Below, in pieces: positions 41,896 to 51,005 of a stretch of DNA of 64,000 nt. The notes under the pieces were generated by a model that worked only from the letters and a program-made list of their open reading frames with translations, was not told the DNA's origin and did not search any database. The DNA lies in the NCBI GenBank assembly GCA_035505655.1, contig DATJQP010000058.1, forward strand, positions 1-64,000. The letters run 5' to 3'. Each line of letters starts with the position of its first letter. The first letter of the stretch is position 1. A program made the translations under genes and the position numbers. The DNA is from JAGVPT01 sp035505655 (GTDB lineage: Bacteria; Bacteroidota; Ignavibacteria; UBA10030; UBA8401).

Positions 41896-41936
41896 AGGGG
41901 AAAACCTGTCAGGCCGATCTCATTCCCCGGCGTGAG

Positions 41937-42689
41937 CTACCGCATGATTGCCGAGACGGCAAGAGTGCTGAGGTAGAAGAGGAGCATTCCAAGAAAGACC
42001 ACGATCGGCGCCACCCTGTTCCGCGAACGGTTGATTTCCGGGATCAGATCGCTCGCCCCCACGTACATCCCCGCCCCTGCAGAGAACGCAAAGGCATATC
42101 CGACAAACTGGGCGTCGGCCCTTCCAAAGAAAAACATCGCAAGAACTCCGCACATCGTTGCAGCCCCCGATCCGGCCGAAGCAAGAAAGGCCCTGCGCCG
42201 CGTCCGTTCCGAAGCGACCATAATCGAAGCGATGGTCAGCCCCTCGGGAAATTTATGGAGAAGAATGGCGAGGAAAATCATAACGCCGAGAGTAGCGCTG
42301 TACTGCATCCCCGCGGAAATCGAGAGTCCGTCAAAGAATGCGTGGATGAAGAGACCCCAGAATGCGGCCGTCCCGGCGACCTTTGAGACCATGACTTCCG
42401 AATGGACTTCCTCACCGAAATGAAGGTGTCCGACGACGGTGTGCTCGACGAAGTGCAAGACGCTGAAACCGACAAGGATGAGCAGGGGCGCCGCGGAGCC
42501 GATCCCCGAGATGCTCTCGGGAATCATATCAAGAAGCACGAGCGCAAGGATGAAGCCGGCGCCGAGGGCAAGGAGATATTCCTGGATCCTCTGGGGCCAT
42601 GCCCGGTTGAGGAAGACAATGCCGCCACCGAGGACCTCCGCACCGGCGGCCAACAAACCGAAGATAATGACAGCTTCGAGCGTGGTCAT
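41937..42689 (-). CDS. ZIP family metal transporter
   Basis: Inner-membrane divalent metal (Zn/Fe/Mn) importer or exporter of 250 aa with eight hydrophobic helices. The TM4 metal site IHAFFDGLSIS and the TM5 site LHKFPEGLTIA (HxxPEG) are intact. The cytoplasmic loop has a short His-rich HFVEHTVVGHLHFGEEVH in place of a long His tract. The start overlaps the stop of the TPR gene by 4 nt, making this the last gene of the ten-gene minus-strand run that begins at amrA. Confidence 0.93.
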   Translation of the reverse strand: MTTLEAVIIFGLLAAGAEVLGGGIVFLNRAWPQRIQEYLLALGAGFILALVLLDMIPESISGIGSAAPLLILVGFSVLHFVEHTVVGHLHFGEEVHSEVMVSKVAGTAAFWGLFIHAFFDGLSISAGMQYSATLGVMIFLAILLHKFPEGLTIASIMVASERTRRRAFLASAGSGAATMCGVLAMFFFGRADAQFVGYAFAFSAGAGMYVGASDLIPEINRSRNRVAPIVVFLGMLLFYLSTLAVSAIMR

Positions 42690-43897
42690 CTTCCAGGGTA
42701 CGGTGTTTTGATGAATTCCTCCGCCTGCTCGTAGGAGTTTTCGAACTTCTTCATTCCAAGCACCTTGTTGTACTCCGCCACGGCGAGCGTTCTCCGCTGC
42801 TCAATATCGAAAATGAATCCCTTCTTCAGAGTCGCCAGCACCATGAACCCGGACTCGCCGTCTTTGTCAATTGCCCGGCTGATGTCGGCAGTCTTCTGAA
42901 AGTCATCCTCCGCCTCGGCAAAACTCCCCTTGTTCATCGCACAGACGCCGAGGTAATAGAGCGCCTCCCGCTCAGCCGACTGGTTGTAGCCGGTCATCTC
43001 CCGGGGTTCATGGCACCGGTTGCGGATCTCGTCGAAGCAGCGGTGCACATCCTCCCACCTGCCAAGGCTGACATAACATCTCCCGAGATACCTGTGAAAA
43101 ACGACATTCCTCGGGTAGCGGGCAAAAAGTTCCTTCGCCACTTCGAGAGCTTTCCCGAACTCATGCTCGTGAGTGTAATAAAGCTGAAGGAGGGTGAAGC
43201 TCGCTTCCACCGACGCATACTTCGCGTTGGCCGCGGCGGTGTGGAGCTCTTCAATCCCCTTCTTCTTGTCGCCGCTCGGGAAAAAAATCATCAGCGGTTT
43301 GACGATCGGGTACTGCTCGGGAATGGCCTCGGCGTAGTAATTGTAAATGCCCATTCCAAGAAGGATGTCGTAATTATCGGGCGCGATCTTGAAGGCGTGC
43401 TGGACGACCGGGAGGGCAAGCCGGCCGTCGTTGGCCGCCTTGATCCAGCTCCCACGGTTTGCCCGGAGCCTCCCCCGGAATCCGAGCGCTCCTCCTTTGA
43501 AAAAGAGGGCGGTGACGTTGTCGGGATTGATGTCGAGAAGACTGTCGCACTTGTCGATAACGATGTCGAGCTTCGAGAGGAACTGATCGTCGAGCGATTC
43601 GTTATCGAAGTCGAGAACGATCTTCCACCAGTCGACCATCGCCAGGAAGAAATAGCCGGCTGGGTGCTCCGGATGGAGGGCAACGATGGCGTGGAAGTCG
43701 CTGTCGGCGGCATCGAACTCGAGATTGTAGACCCGGTCGATCCCCTCCTTTGTCAAGCGGTCGAATTGAGGATCGGAGAGCCATTGTCCGCGGCACTCGG
43801 TAAGTCCGGCGAAACTCAGGGCGAAGACGAAAACGGTTCCGGAAAGGATTCGACTCCTCAAAGAGTGTCGGTCGAGTCGGGGGGGCAGCGTGGTCAT
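42686..43897 (-). CDS. Exported TPR-like repeat protein
   Basis: Protein of 403 aa with a signal peptide (about 12-37, cleavage near CRGQ) and helical repeat content: FDAADSDFHAIVALHPEHPAGYFFLAM, then LELAYTHEFGKALEVAKEL-like and EAEDDFQKTADISRAI units consistent with TPRs. No catalytic motif is seen. The start at ATG 43897 fits the signal peptide; the open frame further upstream (to 44053) lies inside the CPBP gene and is not used. It lies 22 nt after the CPBP protease gene and 4 nt overlaps the ZIP gene. Confidence 0.82.
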   Translation of the reverse strand: MTTLPPRLDRHSLRSRILSGTVFVFALSFAGLTECRGQWLSDPQFDRLTKEGIDRVYNLEFDAADSDFHAIVALHPEHPAGYFFLAMVDWWKIVLDFDNESLDDQFLSKLDIVIDKCDSLLDINPDNVTALFFKGGALGFRGRLRANRGSWIKAANDGRLALPVVQHAFKIAPDNYDILLGMGIYNYYAEAIPEQYPIVKPLMIFFPSGDKKKGIEELHTAAANAKYASVEASFTLLQLYYTHEHEFGKALEVAKELFARYPRNVVFHRYLGRCYVSLGRWEDVHRCFDEIRNRCHEPREMTGYNQSAEREALYYLGVCAMNKGSFAEAEDDFQKTADISRAIDKDGESGFMVLATLKKGFIFDIEQRRTLAVAEYNKVLGMKKFENSYEQAEEFIKTPYPGR

Positions 43898-43919
43898 AGG
43901 CAGAGAGTTGTCTCCACTG

Positions 43920-44867
43920 TCAAAGATGCGCCTCAGTGGTTGGTTCCCCCGGGATTGCGGACTTCTTCGCCTCCCGCCATCCCTCCAGCGTCCAGGCCGA
44001 AGGGAGCGGCCGGATCCAGGGCGACCAATAGATGAACGCAGCAGAGACCACAAGCATGAGAGTTGTCAACGCTCCCCCCTCGGGCCCGAAGGTCCCGCCG
44101 GTGAGCCACGTCGGCCCGGACTGGACAAGCACCCCAAGCTGATACTTCGTGAAAGAGATCCCGCTCACCGGGAATGAGAAGAGATGGTTTTGGACGAAGT
44201 TCCAGGAGCAGTGAAGCCCGATCGGGAACCAGAGCGATTTTGTCTTGAAGTATGCCACCGAGAACCAGACACCGGCAAGCGCGACATTGACGATGGAAAA
44301 GAAGGTGACGTTCGGGTTGCCGAGATGAGCAAGGCCGAAAAAGACTGCAAACGCGAGGACCGCAATGAGTTTTCCTGTCCCTTCGATCATTGTCTGGAAC
44401 AGGTAACCACGGAAGAGGAGTTCTTCTCCGAAGCCTCCAACCGCAAAGATGACGGCGCTGACGGCGAAGAGCCGCCCCTCAACGAGGAGCGTCACCGGTT
44501 TGAATGAAAACGTAACCATCCCGAGTGAATACTCGGTGACAAAAATGACCGTCATCATTCCGCCTCCGATGAGGATCCCCTGGCCGAGTTCTCGAAAGAG
44601 TCCGGCGTTGAACGGCAACCCTATCGAAGCCAGGGGAGGACGCCGTTCGAGGAGCTTTGCGAAAAGCCACGCGACGACGAGAAGGCATCCGTAGAGGATC
44701 ACCTCTCCCTTGAAGAACCCGGGAACCAGCGTGTCGCCCGGGAGTAGGAGCTTCAGGGGCCATTGGATGAGGGCGGTGAGGAATCCGAGGCCCAGGACGA
44801 ACATCCCCATTCTCCACCCAGCCCGGATGCTTCCCTCCTTGTCGTTGTAGAATATGGTTCTCATCAT
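43920..44867 (-). CDS. CPBP family intramembrane metalloprotease
   Basis: Rce1/Abi-type membrane protease of 315 aa with about eight hydrophobic helices. All motifs are intact: EELLFRGYLFQ (motif 1, near 172), FGLAHL (motif 2, near 205) and a third His in GLHCSWNF (near 244). Bacterial members are linked to bacteriocin self-immunity or protein maturation; the context here (glyS, TPR, ZIP) gives no clear substrate. It overlaps glyS by 4 nt. Confidence 0.92.
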   Translation of the reverse strand: MMRTIFYNDKEGSIRAGWRMGMFVLGLGFLTALIQWPLKLLLPGDTLVPGFFKGEVILYGCLLVVAWLFAKLLERRPPLASIGLPFNAGLFRELGQGILIGGGMMTVIFVTEYSLGMVTFSFKPVTLLVEGRLFAVSAVIFAVGGFGEELLFRGYLFQTMIEGTGKLIAVLAFAVFFGLAHLGNPNVTFFSIVNVALAGVWFSVAYFKTKSLWFPIGLHCSWNFVQNHLFSFPVSGISFTKYQLGVLVQSGPTWLTGGTFGPEGGALTTLMLVVSAAFIYWSPWIRPLPSAWTLEGWREAKKSAIPGEPTTEAHL

Positions 44868-46309
44868 CGTTCGAGCTTCTCCATGAGATAGATTTTTGCG
44901 GCGCTCATCGCAATCCGTTCCTGGGTCATTGAGTCGCGCTCACGCACGGTCACGGTCTGATCCTGCAGCGTTTGCGAATCGACGGTAAAACAAAACGGCG
45001 TTCCGATCTCATCCTGCCGCCGGTACCTCCTGCCGACCGCACCGCTATCATCATAGAAGACCCGGAAGGATTTTTGAAGGTCGTCGGTCATCCTGTGTGC
45101 GATGTCATCCATCCCGTCCCGATTGACGAGGGGAAGCACCGCGGCTTTGAGGGGGGCGAGGCGTGGATGGAAATGGAGCACCGTACGAAGTTCCTCCTTT
45201 CCGTCCGCCGTCGGAGCGGTCTCCTCGGCGTAGGCGGCGACGAGAAACGCCATGAACGAGCGGCTCGCTCCGGCCGACGTCTCGATGACAAAGGGGGTGA
45301 AGCGCTCTTTCGTCTGGTCGTCGAAGAACTTCATGCTCTTTCCCGAATACTCCTCGTGGCGGCTGAGGTCGAAATCAGTCCGGCTGTGTATCCCTTCGAT
45401 CTCCCCCCATCCGAACGGGAAGCGGAACTCGATATCGTACGCGGCCTTCGCATAGTGGGCAAGCTTCTCGTGTTTGTGCCACTGGAGCTGATCGCGCCGC
45501 ATTCCCAGGCCGATGAACCAGTCGAGACGCTGGCCGCGCCAGTACTCAAACCACTTGTCTTCCTCGCCCGGCTTCACGAAATACTGCATTTCCATCTGCT
45601 CGAACTCACGCGTCCTGAAAAGAAAGTTCTTCGTGTTGATCTCGTTCCGGAACGCTTTGCCGATCTGCGCGATCCCGAACGGAAGCTTCTGACGCGACGA
45701 GCTCTGGATATTGACGAAGTTGACGAAGATTCCCTGCGCCGTCTCAGGACGGAGATAAACGACGTTGTTCGTATCCTCGACCGGCCCGACGAAAGTTTTG
45801 AACATGAGGTTGAACTGCCGCGCCTCGGTGAAGGACTCTTTGTTCCCGCAGTTGGGGCAGGTGACGAGATCCCGGATTACCTTCGCGTTGAATTCGTCCG
45901 AGGTCATCCGCTTCGCGAACTCCTCGACGATCGTCTGGTCCTGTTGTTGGCCGGCGAAGGATGACGGCTCCAGAGTCCGGAGGATCTCCTTCTTTTTCTT
46001 TACCGAGAGCTCTTCAAGGAGCACATCGACCCTGTATCTCGCCTTGCACTGACGACAATCCACCATCGGGTCGGTGAAATTCGCGACGTGCCCCGAGGCT
46101 TCCCACACCCGCGGATGCATAAGGATGGCGGCATCGACCCCTTCGACATCCGTCCGGAGTGTCATCGACCTCCACCATGCCTGTTTGAGGTTGTTGAGGA
46201 GCTCGACCCCCATCGGGCCGTAATCCCAGCACCCGTTGAGTCCTCCGTAGATCTCACTCGATTGAAAGACGAACCCCCGTCGCTTCGCGAGGGAGACCAC
46301 CTTGTCCAT
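44864..46309 (-). CDS. glyS: Glycyl-tRNA synthetase, dimeric class II type
   Basis: Charges tRNA-Gly. The 481 aa product is the single-chain (alpha2) type, not the alpha/beta type. It begins MDKVVSLAKRRGFVFQSSEIYGG, has motif 1, motif 2 in FRNEINTKNFLFRTREFEQME, a zinc-like pair of Cys clusters near 78-81 and 161-164, motif 3 in ETSAGASRSFMAFL and a C-terminal anticodon domain ending MEKLER. The ATG overlaps the stop of the upstream gene (TGATG). The next gene, CPBP, overlaps by 4 nt. Confidence 0.96.
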   Translation of the reverse strand: MDKVVSLAKRRGFVFQSSEIYGGLNGCWDYGPMGVELLNNLKQAWWRSMTLRTDVEGVDAAILMHPRVWEASGHVANFTDPMVDCRQCKARYRVDVLLEELSVKKKKEILRTLEPSSFAGQQQDQTIVEEFAKRMTSDEFNAKVIRDLVTCPNCGNKESFTEARQFNLMFKTFVGPVEDTNNVVYLRPETAQGIFVNFVNIQSSSRQKLPFGIAQIGKAFRNEINTKNFLFRTREFEQMEMQYFVKPGEEDKWFEYWRGQRLDWFIGLGMRRDQLQWHKHEKLAHYAKAAYDIEFRFPFGWGEIEGIHSRTDFDLSRHEEYSGKSMKFFDDQTKERFTPFVIETSAGASRSFMAFLVAAYAEETAPTADGKEELRTVLHFHPRLAPLKAAVLPLVNRDGMDDIAHRMTDDLQKSFRVFYDDSGAVGRRYRRQDEIGTPFCFTVDSQTLQDQTVTVRERDSMTQERIAMSAAKIYLMEKLER

Positions 46310-46809
46310 CAGTGCGCCGTCTTGCGTCCCTTTTCCTTTTTGATCTTGCGTCCCGATGATGATGCTCCTTTCTCTTGTCGTTCTCTTGTGATGACAATGC
46401 TTTCGAAGATCCTTTTTTCATACAGGAGATGGATCGACGAAGTCTTTTCTCTGAGATTCTCCGTTGAGACGAGCGCAACGTTGAACCGTCGCAGTGAATC
46501 GGTAAGCGCGGTAAGCGCCTTGAGGACCTCGAAACCGGGCGGGGCTGTCACCCGCACTTCCTCACGAACCGCCTTCACATCGCCGACGGAAACCTTGAGG
46601 TGCCGCATCTTCTCCGGTGCAATCCCCATCGATCGCAGCGTCGAATCGACGATCGGTGTCACCACGCGAAGCGGCGCCCCCGATTCCACGGCACCCGACG
46701 GAGAAGGCGTGCCCGGCGCGATGGGGCGCTCCCGCACAAACGTAAGGACCACCGCCAGCGCTGTGAGGCCGACAAGAAGGAGGATGCCCCGGTCAAGCGA
46801 TTTTGCCAT
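46309..46809 (-). CDS. Hypothetical bitopic membrane protein
   Basis: Not recognised. The 166 aa product has one N-terminal membrane segment (about 8-25, GILLLVGLTALAVVLTFV), a Pro/Ser-rich linker, then an alpha/beta-like region (about 60-145) with VLKALTALTDSLRRF and IFESIVITRER, and a Lys-rich tail (KIKKEKGRK). It resembles in layout the small periplasmic-domain proteins of secretion or pilus systems but no family match is claimed. It starts 12 nt after the thymidylyltransferase-type gene stop and its stop overlaps the glyS start by one base (TGATG). Confidence 0.7.
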   Translation of the reverse strand: MAKSLDRGILLLVGLTALAVVLTFVRERPIAPGTPSPSGAVESGAPLRVVTPIVDSTLRSMGIAPEKMRHLKVSVGDVKAVREEVRVTAPPGFEVLKALTALTDSLRRFNVALVSTENLREKTSSIHLLYEKRIFESIVITRERQEKGASSSGRKIKKEKGRKTAH

Positions 46810-46821
46810 AGAGAGTCCCTC

Positions 46822-47886
46822 CTATGCCACTTCAACCCTGCTCTGGTCTCCGATCATAAAACGGTGAACGCGCGGCCTCCCCGATGCCTCAACCACCTCG
46901 ACGTCATTGCCAAGGATGCTCCCCTCGATCCTGATGCCGACGTTGTTGATCTTGCAGTCCCGAAGGATAATGGAGTATTCCATTTCGCTTTTCCGGATCA
47001 CGGTATTATTTCCCACCGCGGTAAAAGGTCCGATGTAACTCTCCTCGATGACGCAGTTCCTGCCGATGATCACCGGGCCGCGGATGACGCTGTCGATGAT
47101 CTTCGCCCCTTCCTCGATGACGACCTTCCCGACGATTGAAGTGGTCTTATCAACCTGTCCCCGGATCGAAGGAGTGATGTTATCGAGGATCAGTCTGTTC
47201 GCCTCAAGGAGGTCGAGCGGCTTTCCGGTATCCTTCCACCATCCCGTGATCTCGCTGAAGCCGACGGAGAAACCTTTGTCAATGAGGTACTGGTGCGCAT
47301 CCGAGATCTCGAGTTCTCCCCGTTTGCTCGGCCGGATCGCCTTGCACGCTTCGAAGATGTGCCGGTCGTAAATATAGATTCCGGCGACCGCGAAGCTGCT
47401 TTTCGGCTTCCTCGGCTTCTCGACGATCCCGACAATCCGCTTATTCCGGATTTCGGGAACGCCGAACCTTTCCGGATCCTTCACCTTCGCGAGCGTGAGC
47501 CAGCAGTTGCATTTGGCCTTTTCGAACTCCTCTATGTATCGCTTGATCCCGCCGACGACCATGTTGTCGCCGAGATAAAAAACGAAATTGTCCCTGTTCA
47601 CGAATTTCTCGGCCAGCATCACGACCTGGGCCAGTCCCCCCGGTTCGTTCTGGGGAATGTAGGTGATCGAAACCCCCCACTTCTTTCCATCGCCGACATA
47701 GTCCGGGACCTCCCGGCTATCTGCATTGTGAACGATCCCTATCTCCGAGATCCCGGCGTCAACGGCCGCCTCGATCGCATAATAGAGGATCGGCTTATTC
47801 GCGATGGGAATGAGGTGCTTGTTCTGGGTATGCGTGATGGGCCGGAGTCTTGTTCCCCGACCTCCCGATGCAATGAGCGCTTTCAT
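46822..47886 (-). CDS. Glucose-1-phosphate thymidylyltransferase-type sugar nucleotidyltransferase (long form)
   Basis: Transfers a nucleotidyl group to a sugar-1-phosphate for envelope sugar synthesis. The 354 aa product has the nucleotide-binding signature ASGGRGTRLRPITHTQNKHLIPIANKPI at the N-terminus, the active-site FVFYLGDNMV and a left-handed beta-helix C-terminal part (about 245-340, VGKVVIEEGAKIIDSVIRGPVIIG). The long form with a beta-helix is common in archaea and bacteria and can differ in sugar or NTP preference from RmlA. The ATG at 47886 fits the motif; 47937 was rejected. Stop is 12 nt before the next gene. Confidence 0.88.
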   Translation of the reverse strand: MKALIASGGRGTRLRPITHTQNKHLIPIANKPILYYAIEAAVDAGISEIGIVHNADSREVPDYVGDGKKWGVSITYIPQNEPGGLAQVVMLAEKFVNRDNFVFYLGDNMVVGGIKRYIEEFEKAKCNCWLTLAKVKDPERFGVPEIRNKRIVGIVEKPRKPKSSFAVAGIYIYDRHIFEACKAIRPSKRGELEISDAHQYLIDKGFSVGFSEITGWWKDTGKPLDLLEANRLILDNITPSIRGQVDKTTSIVGKVVIEEGAKIIDSVIRGPVIIGRNCVIEESYIGPFTAVGNNTVIRKSEMEYSIILRDCKINNVGIRIEGSILGNDVEVVEASGRPRVHRFMIGDQSRVEVA

Positions 47887-47937
47887 TGGCTGCGTCCGTG
47901 ATAGAAAATTGCTTCTGCGGCATTCTGCCGCACGCAT

Positions 47938-48741
47938 CTACGATGTTATTTTCGCTTCAGACCTCTGGCGCCTTGTAAAGACCGAAATCCTTCCCCGGCC
48001 ATATTTTTCCACCAGGGCGCGGGCGACATCGAAATCCTTCGCCACGTCTCCCGGAGAGTGGGCATCCGAACCGAGCGTAATCGGGATGTCGTACTCGGCA
48101 ACGATCCGGAGGATTTGTTCGCTCGGGTAGACTTCTTTCACCGGTTTCCTGAGCCCCGAAGTGTTGATCTCAACCGCCATGTCCGCCGACTTCACCACCT
48201 TGAAGACCTCGCGAAGAACCTCCTCCATGTTCTTCGTGGGACGGTGGCCGAATTTCTTCACCAGATCGCAATGGCCGAGGATATCAAAGAGGTTCGAGGC
48301 CGCCGATCGTTTGAGATGGTCGTAATACTGATCATAGACCTCGTCGATGTTCCGCTCTTCGTATGTATGGACAAAGATGGGGTTGTCGAAACCCCATTCG
48401 CCCAGGAAATGGACCGAACCGATGATGTAATCAAACTCGTTCCGGGCGTTGAATTCTCTCACCCACTCCTCGGTACCGGGGTAGAAGTCTCCCTCAATGG
48501 CGAACTTCACCGCGATCGAATTTCTGTACTTCTCCCGAAGCGCAAGGACTTCGGGCCTGTAATTCGCCTCGAACTCATTGAGGGTCATCCTGTGCCGGAT
48601 GTCGAACTCATTCGGCATCGGAGAATGGTCCGAGCAGCCGATCTCGCTCAGCCCAGCCTGAACCCCCGCTGCAATGTATGCCTCAAGGTCCCCCTCCGCG
48701 TGCTTGCAGAGCTTCGTATGGGTATGGTAGTCGACAAGCAC
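47938..48741 (-). CDS. Histidinol-phosphatase (PHP family, HisK/HisJ-type)
   Basis: Metal-dependent phosphatase of 267 aa, the penultimate step of histidine synthesis in the PHP branch. The N-terminal DYHTHTKLCKHAEGD supplies metal His ligands, GCSDHSPMP another, and the C-terminal half has GHCDLVKKFG, MAVEINTSGLRKPVKEVYP and TLGSDAHSPGDVAK with conserved Asp/His. Length matches the HisK family. The ATG overlaps the stop of the upstream gene by three bases (48741-48743). No other his gene is in the window. Confidence 0.9.
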   Translation of the reverse strand: MLVDYHTHTKLCKHAEGDLEAYIAAGVQAGLSEIGCSDHSPMPNEFDIRHRMTLNEFEANYRPEVLALREKYRNSIAVKFAIEGDFYPGTEEWVREFNARNEFDYIIGSVHFLGEWGFDNPIFVHTYEERNIDEVYDQYYDHLKRSAASNLFDILGHCDLVKKFGHRPTKNMEEVLREVFKVVKSADMAVEINTSGLRKPVKEVYPSEQILRIVAEYDIPITLGSDAHSPGDVAKDFDVARALVEKYGRGRISVFTRRQRSEAKITS

Positions 48742-49595
48742 TAGCGCCCTCTCTTCTTCGCGAGTTGTGAGGTCTCTCCTGCCAATACGGCGTAGAGGCG
48801 ATCGATCCCCGAGAGCCCGGCGGATCTCAAAGCCCGTCGATGCCGCCTGATTGTTCGGAGATCTCCGCGTGCAATGGGGCCCGTCAACGCTCGCGCGGCC
48901 GGGTGCACCCTCACGTTCATCAATGTTTGGAGAAGGATCGGCTCGAAGATCGATACCAATCTTTTTCTCCGGAGACCGATCCTCTTCCCCAGCTCTTCTA
49001 CCACGGAGAGAAGGGTCACGACGTAGTTGGAACTGAACACCGCGGCGACGTGATAAAGGCTCTTCTGCCCGGGGGCGAGAGTAAAGCTCCGCGCCCCGAG
49101 TCCGCGTGCGATGCGCTCTCCGGTCGCCACGGCGTGCGCATCCCCTTCAAGACCGACCCAGATTCCTTCGAGTGAACCGATGCCCCGTCCGATCCCTGCG
49201 AAAGTCTGGAGAGGATGAAAAGATCCTGTCGAAGCCCCCTTCCTTCTTAGCGGCTTTAGAACCCCGGCGGTCAACGCTCCTGAACAGTGGAATACGACGC
49301 TCCCTGAAAGGTCAAGATCCAACGACGAGAATGAACTTGCCAACCGGGCGATCTCATCATCGGGGACGGCGAGAAAAATGATGCTCCCCTTCGGAACCCG
49401 CCGGAGCATCGTTCGAAGTCCATACTTGGCACCGACCTGCAATGCAAGTTTTCGGGCCGGGCCGATTCTCCTGCTGATAATGAGGGAAAGCGGGAAATGC
49501 CGTTGATGAAGGGCGACTGCAAGTGCGGTCCCGACGGCACCGGCTCCGACAATGACGATGGGTGATGTCTTAGACCGGTTCAATGCGTCTTCCAC
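48741..49595 (-). CDS. Rossmann-fold DUF2520 family protein
   Basis: NADP-binding-like protein of 284 aa. The N-terminal Rossmann domain has GAGAVGTALAVAL (about 16-28), IFLAVPDDEIARLA, and CSGALTAGVLKPL near 103-116 typical of the F420-dependent-like/DUF2520 family; the C-terminal part is all-helical. Function is not established; a reductase role is plausible. It overlaps the upstream amrB gene by 16 nt and the downstream PHP phosphatase gene by 3 nt. Confidence 0.88.
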   Translation of the reverse strand: MEDALNRSKTSPIVIVGAGAVGTALAVALHQRHFPLSLIISRRIGPARKLALQVGAKYGLRTMLRRVPKGSIIFLAVPDDEIARLASSFSSLDLDLSGSVVFHCSGALTAGVLKPLRRKGASTGSFHPLQTFAGIGRGIGSLEGIWVGLEGDAHAVATGERIARGLGARSFTLAPGQKSLYHVAAVFSSNYVVTLLSVVEELGKRIGLRRKRLVSIFEPILLQTLMNVRVHPAARALTGPIARGDLRTIRRHRRALRSAGLSGIDRLYAVLAGETSQLAKKRGR

Positions 49596-50416
49596 ATCGC
49601 TGCCGATACATATCCAACCACCCGGTCATAATCGCGCGACGTCGCACCTGAGTTGCACGTATGGAGGACGGTGCAGTCATCGGCACCGAGCGCCTTCGCC
49701 GCAAAGAGAACCGAAACCACCGGGCCTCCGCCGCAAGCCTCGGTCTTTTCCTCACCGATGTCGTTCATGAGTTTCCTGTAGTCCATCGAGCGGATCGATT
49801 CGACGGCAACGGCATCGAGCCGTGCGGCGGTCTCCGAGTCGTAGTAATGGGAGAGATCGGAACTCGCGACAAGGAGAACCTCGTCCCTCTCCGCGGCGGC
49901 GGCAAGTGCCGCCCCCAGCGATTCACAATATTCTTTTGTCTGGTTGCCGATGACGATAGGGACAATCCTAAGGTCCTTGACCGTCCGTTGAAGAAACGGA
50001 ATCTGTACCTCGATCGAGTGTTCTGTCCTGTGACCATCAAGGGAATTCCGAAGGGATGGCATTTTTTCCACCAGGAGTCCGCGAACTCTGTCATCGACTT
50101 CCACGACCCCGAGCGGCGTCGTAAATGCCCTGCCGGGAAAAATGGAGATACCGTCGAAGTACTCGCGATGACTGGGCCCGATGACGACTGCCGTGACCTT
50201 TACCTTCCCTTTCAGAAGCCTGTAGGCGTGGGCGGCGGTGAGCCCGGAGTAGGCATACCCGGCGTGGGGAACGATAACTCCCAGCAGCTTTCCTTTGGCA
50301 GGAAAAGGCCCGGGCGCCGCGAGGAGATCATCAACCGCCCGTCTGAGCTCGCTTGCCTGCTCAGGGTAAAACATGCCGGCAACGGCTGCAGGACGGGTAT
50401 ATGAATCCTCGTTCAT
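49580..50416 (-). CDS. amrB: AmmeMemoRadiSam system protein B (Memo family)
   Basis: Memo-like metal-binding protein of 278 aa. Conserved elements are VPHAGYAYSG (His ligand near 49), GPSHREYFDG (His near 79), SSDLSHYYDS (near 188), CGGGPVVSVLF with the conserved Cys (near 231) and HTCNSG. Eukaryotic Memo binds Cu/Fe and acts in redox; in bacteria it pairs with AMMECR1 and a radical-SAM protein. The gene overlaps amrA by 4 nt and the DUF2520 gene by 16 nt. No radical-SAM partner is in the window. Confidence 0.93.
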   Translation of the reverse strand: MNEDSYTRPAAVAGMFYPEQASELRRAVDDLLAAPGPFPAKGKLLGVIVPHAGYAYSGLTAAHAYRLLKGKVKVTAVVIGPSHREYFDGISIFPGRAFTTPLGVVEVDDRVRGLLVEKMPSLRNSLDGHRTEHSIEVQIPFLQRTVKDLRIVPIVIGNQTKEYCESLGAALAAAAERDEVLLVASSDLSHYYDSETAARLDAVAVESIRSMDYRKLMNDIGEEKTEACGGGPVVSVLFAAKALGADDCTVLHTCNSGATSRDYDRVVGYVSAAMWKTH

Positions 50417-50979
50417 GGGACTGGCTGTTCGATGATATCCGCCGAAAAAATGAAGATCCGGGTCTCAGCGTGTTTCCATTGATCCCTGGGGAGGCCGGCC
50501 TTGGCGCAGGTCTCCTCGAGGAAGTTCGTCCGATTCCAGTGGTGCTCAACCGCCACCTGCGGGAGCAGAAGTCCCCGATGCATCCCCGCAATGATGAAAA
50601 GCCCATGCGTGCCGACCTGAATTTCCTCGATCGAGGAGACCTCCTTCAACGGCGAAAGGACCGAGACCTCGACTCTGATGTCGTCGAGTTCATCCTCCGA
50701 CACGGGGGGAAAACGGGGATCCTCGAGCGCCGAGCGCTGCGCCATCAGCGCAACAGTTTCAAAGAGAGGTTCGTCTGAAGTGATCAATCCAAGGCAGCCG
50801 CGAAGCTCATCGTGCTTTGTCAGCGTGACAAAAGCCCCCCGGTGTTCCGCAAGGGGGCTGTCTTCACCGAAAGCCGGCCATCCTGCCTCGGAAGGGGCAG
50901 CGCTCCCGCCGGCGACTGCGCGCCTGACGGACGCGCGGGCGATATCGATGAGTTCCTTCTCTTCTGCGGGGTTGAGCAT
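50413..50979 (-). CDS. amrA: AmmeMemoRadiSam system protein A (AMMECR1 family)
   Basis: AMMECR1-fold protein of 188 aa. It has AEHRGAFVTLTKHDELRGCLG with the family signature LRGCLG (near 60), SALEDPRFPPVSEDELDDIRVEVSVLSPL, and a QVAVEHHWNRTNFLEETCAKAGL segment typical of the C-terminal region. The conserved LRGC(L)G motif is intact. First gene of the ten-gene run amrA-amrB-DUF2520-PHP-nucleotidyltransferase-hypothetical-glyS-CPBP-TPR-ZIP. A promoter-like pair lies at 51006-51034. Confidence 0.93.
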   Translation of the reverse strand: MLNPAEEKELIDIARASVRRAVAGGSAAPSEAGWPAFGEDSPLAEHRGAFVTLTKHDELRGCLGLITSDEPLFETVALMAQRSALEDPRFPPVSEDELDDIRVEVSVLSPLKEVSSIEEIQVGTHGLFIIAGMHRGLLLPQVAVEHHWNRTNFLEETCAKAGLPRDQWKHAETRIFIFSADIIEQPVP

Positions 50980-51005
50980 CGGACGACCGATAGAAAATCC
51001 TCCAC

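Noticed and set aside
44864..46309. glyS as two-subunit glyQ/glyS type
   Set aside because: The single chain with motifs 1-3 and anticodon domain is the dimeric type; no second subunit gene is adjacent.
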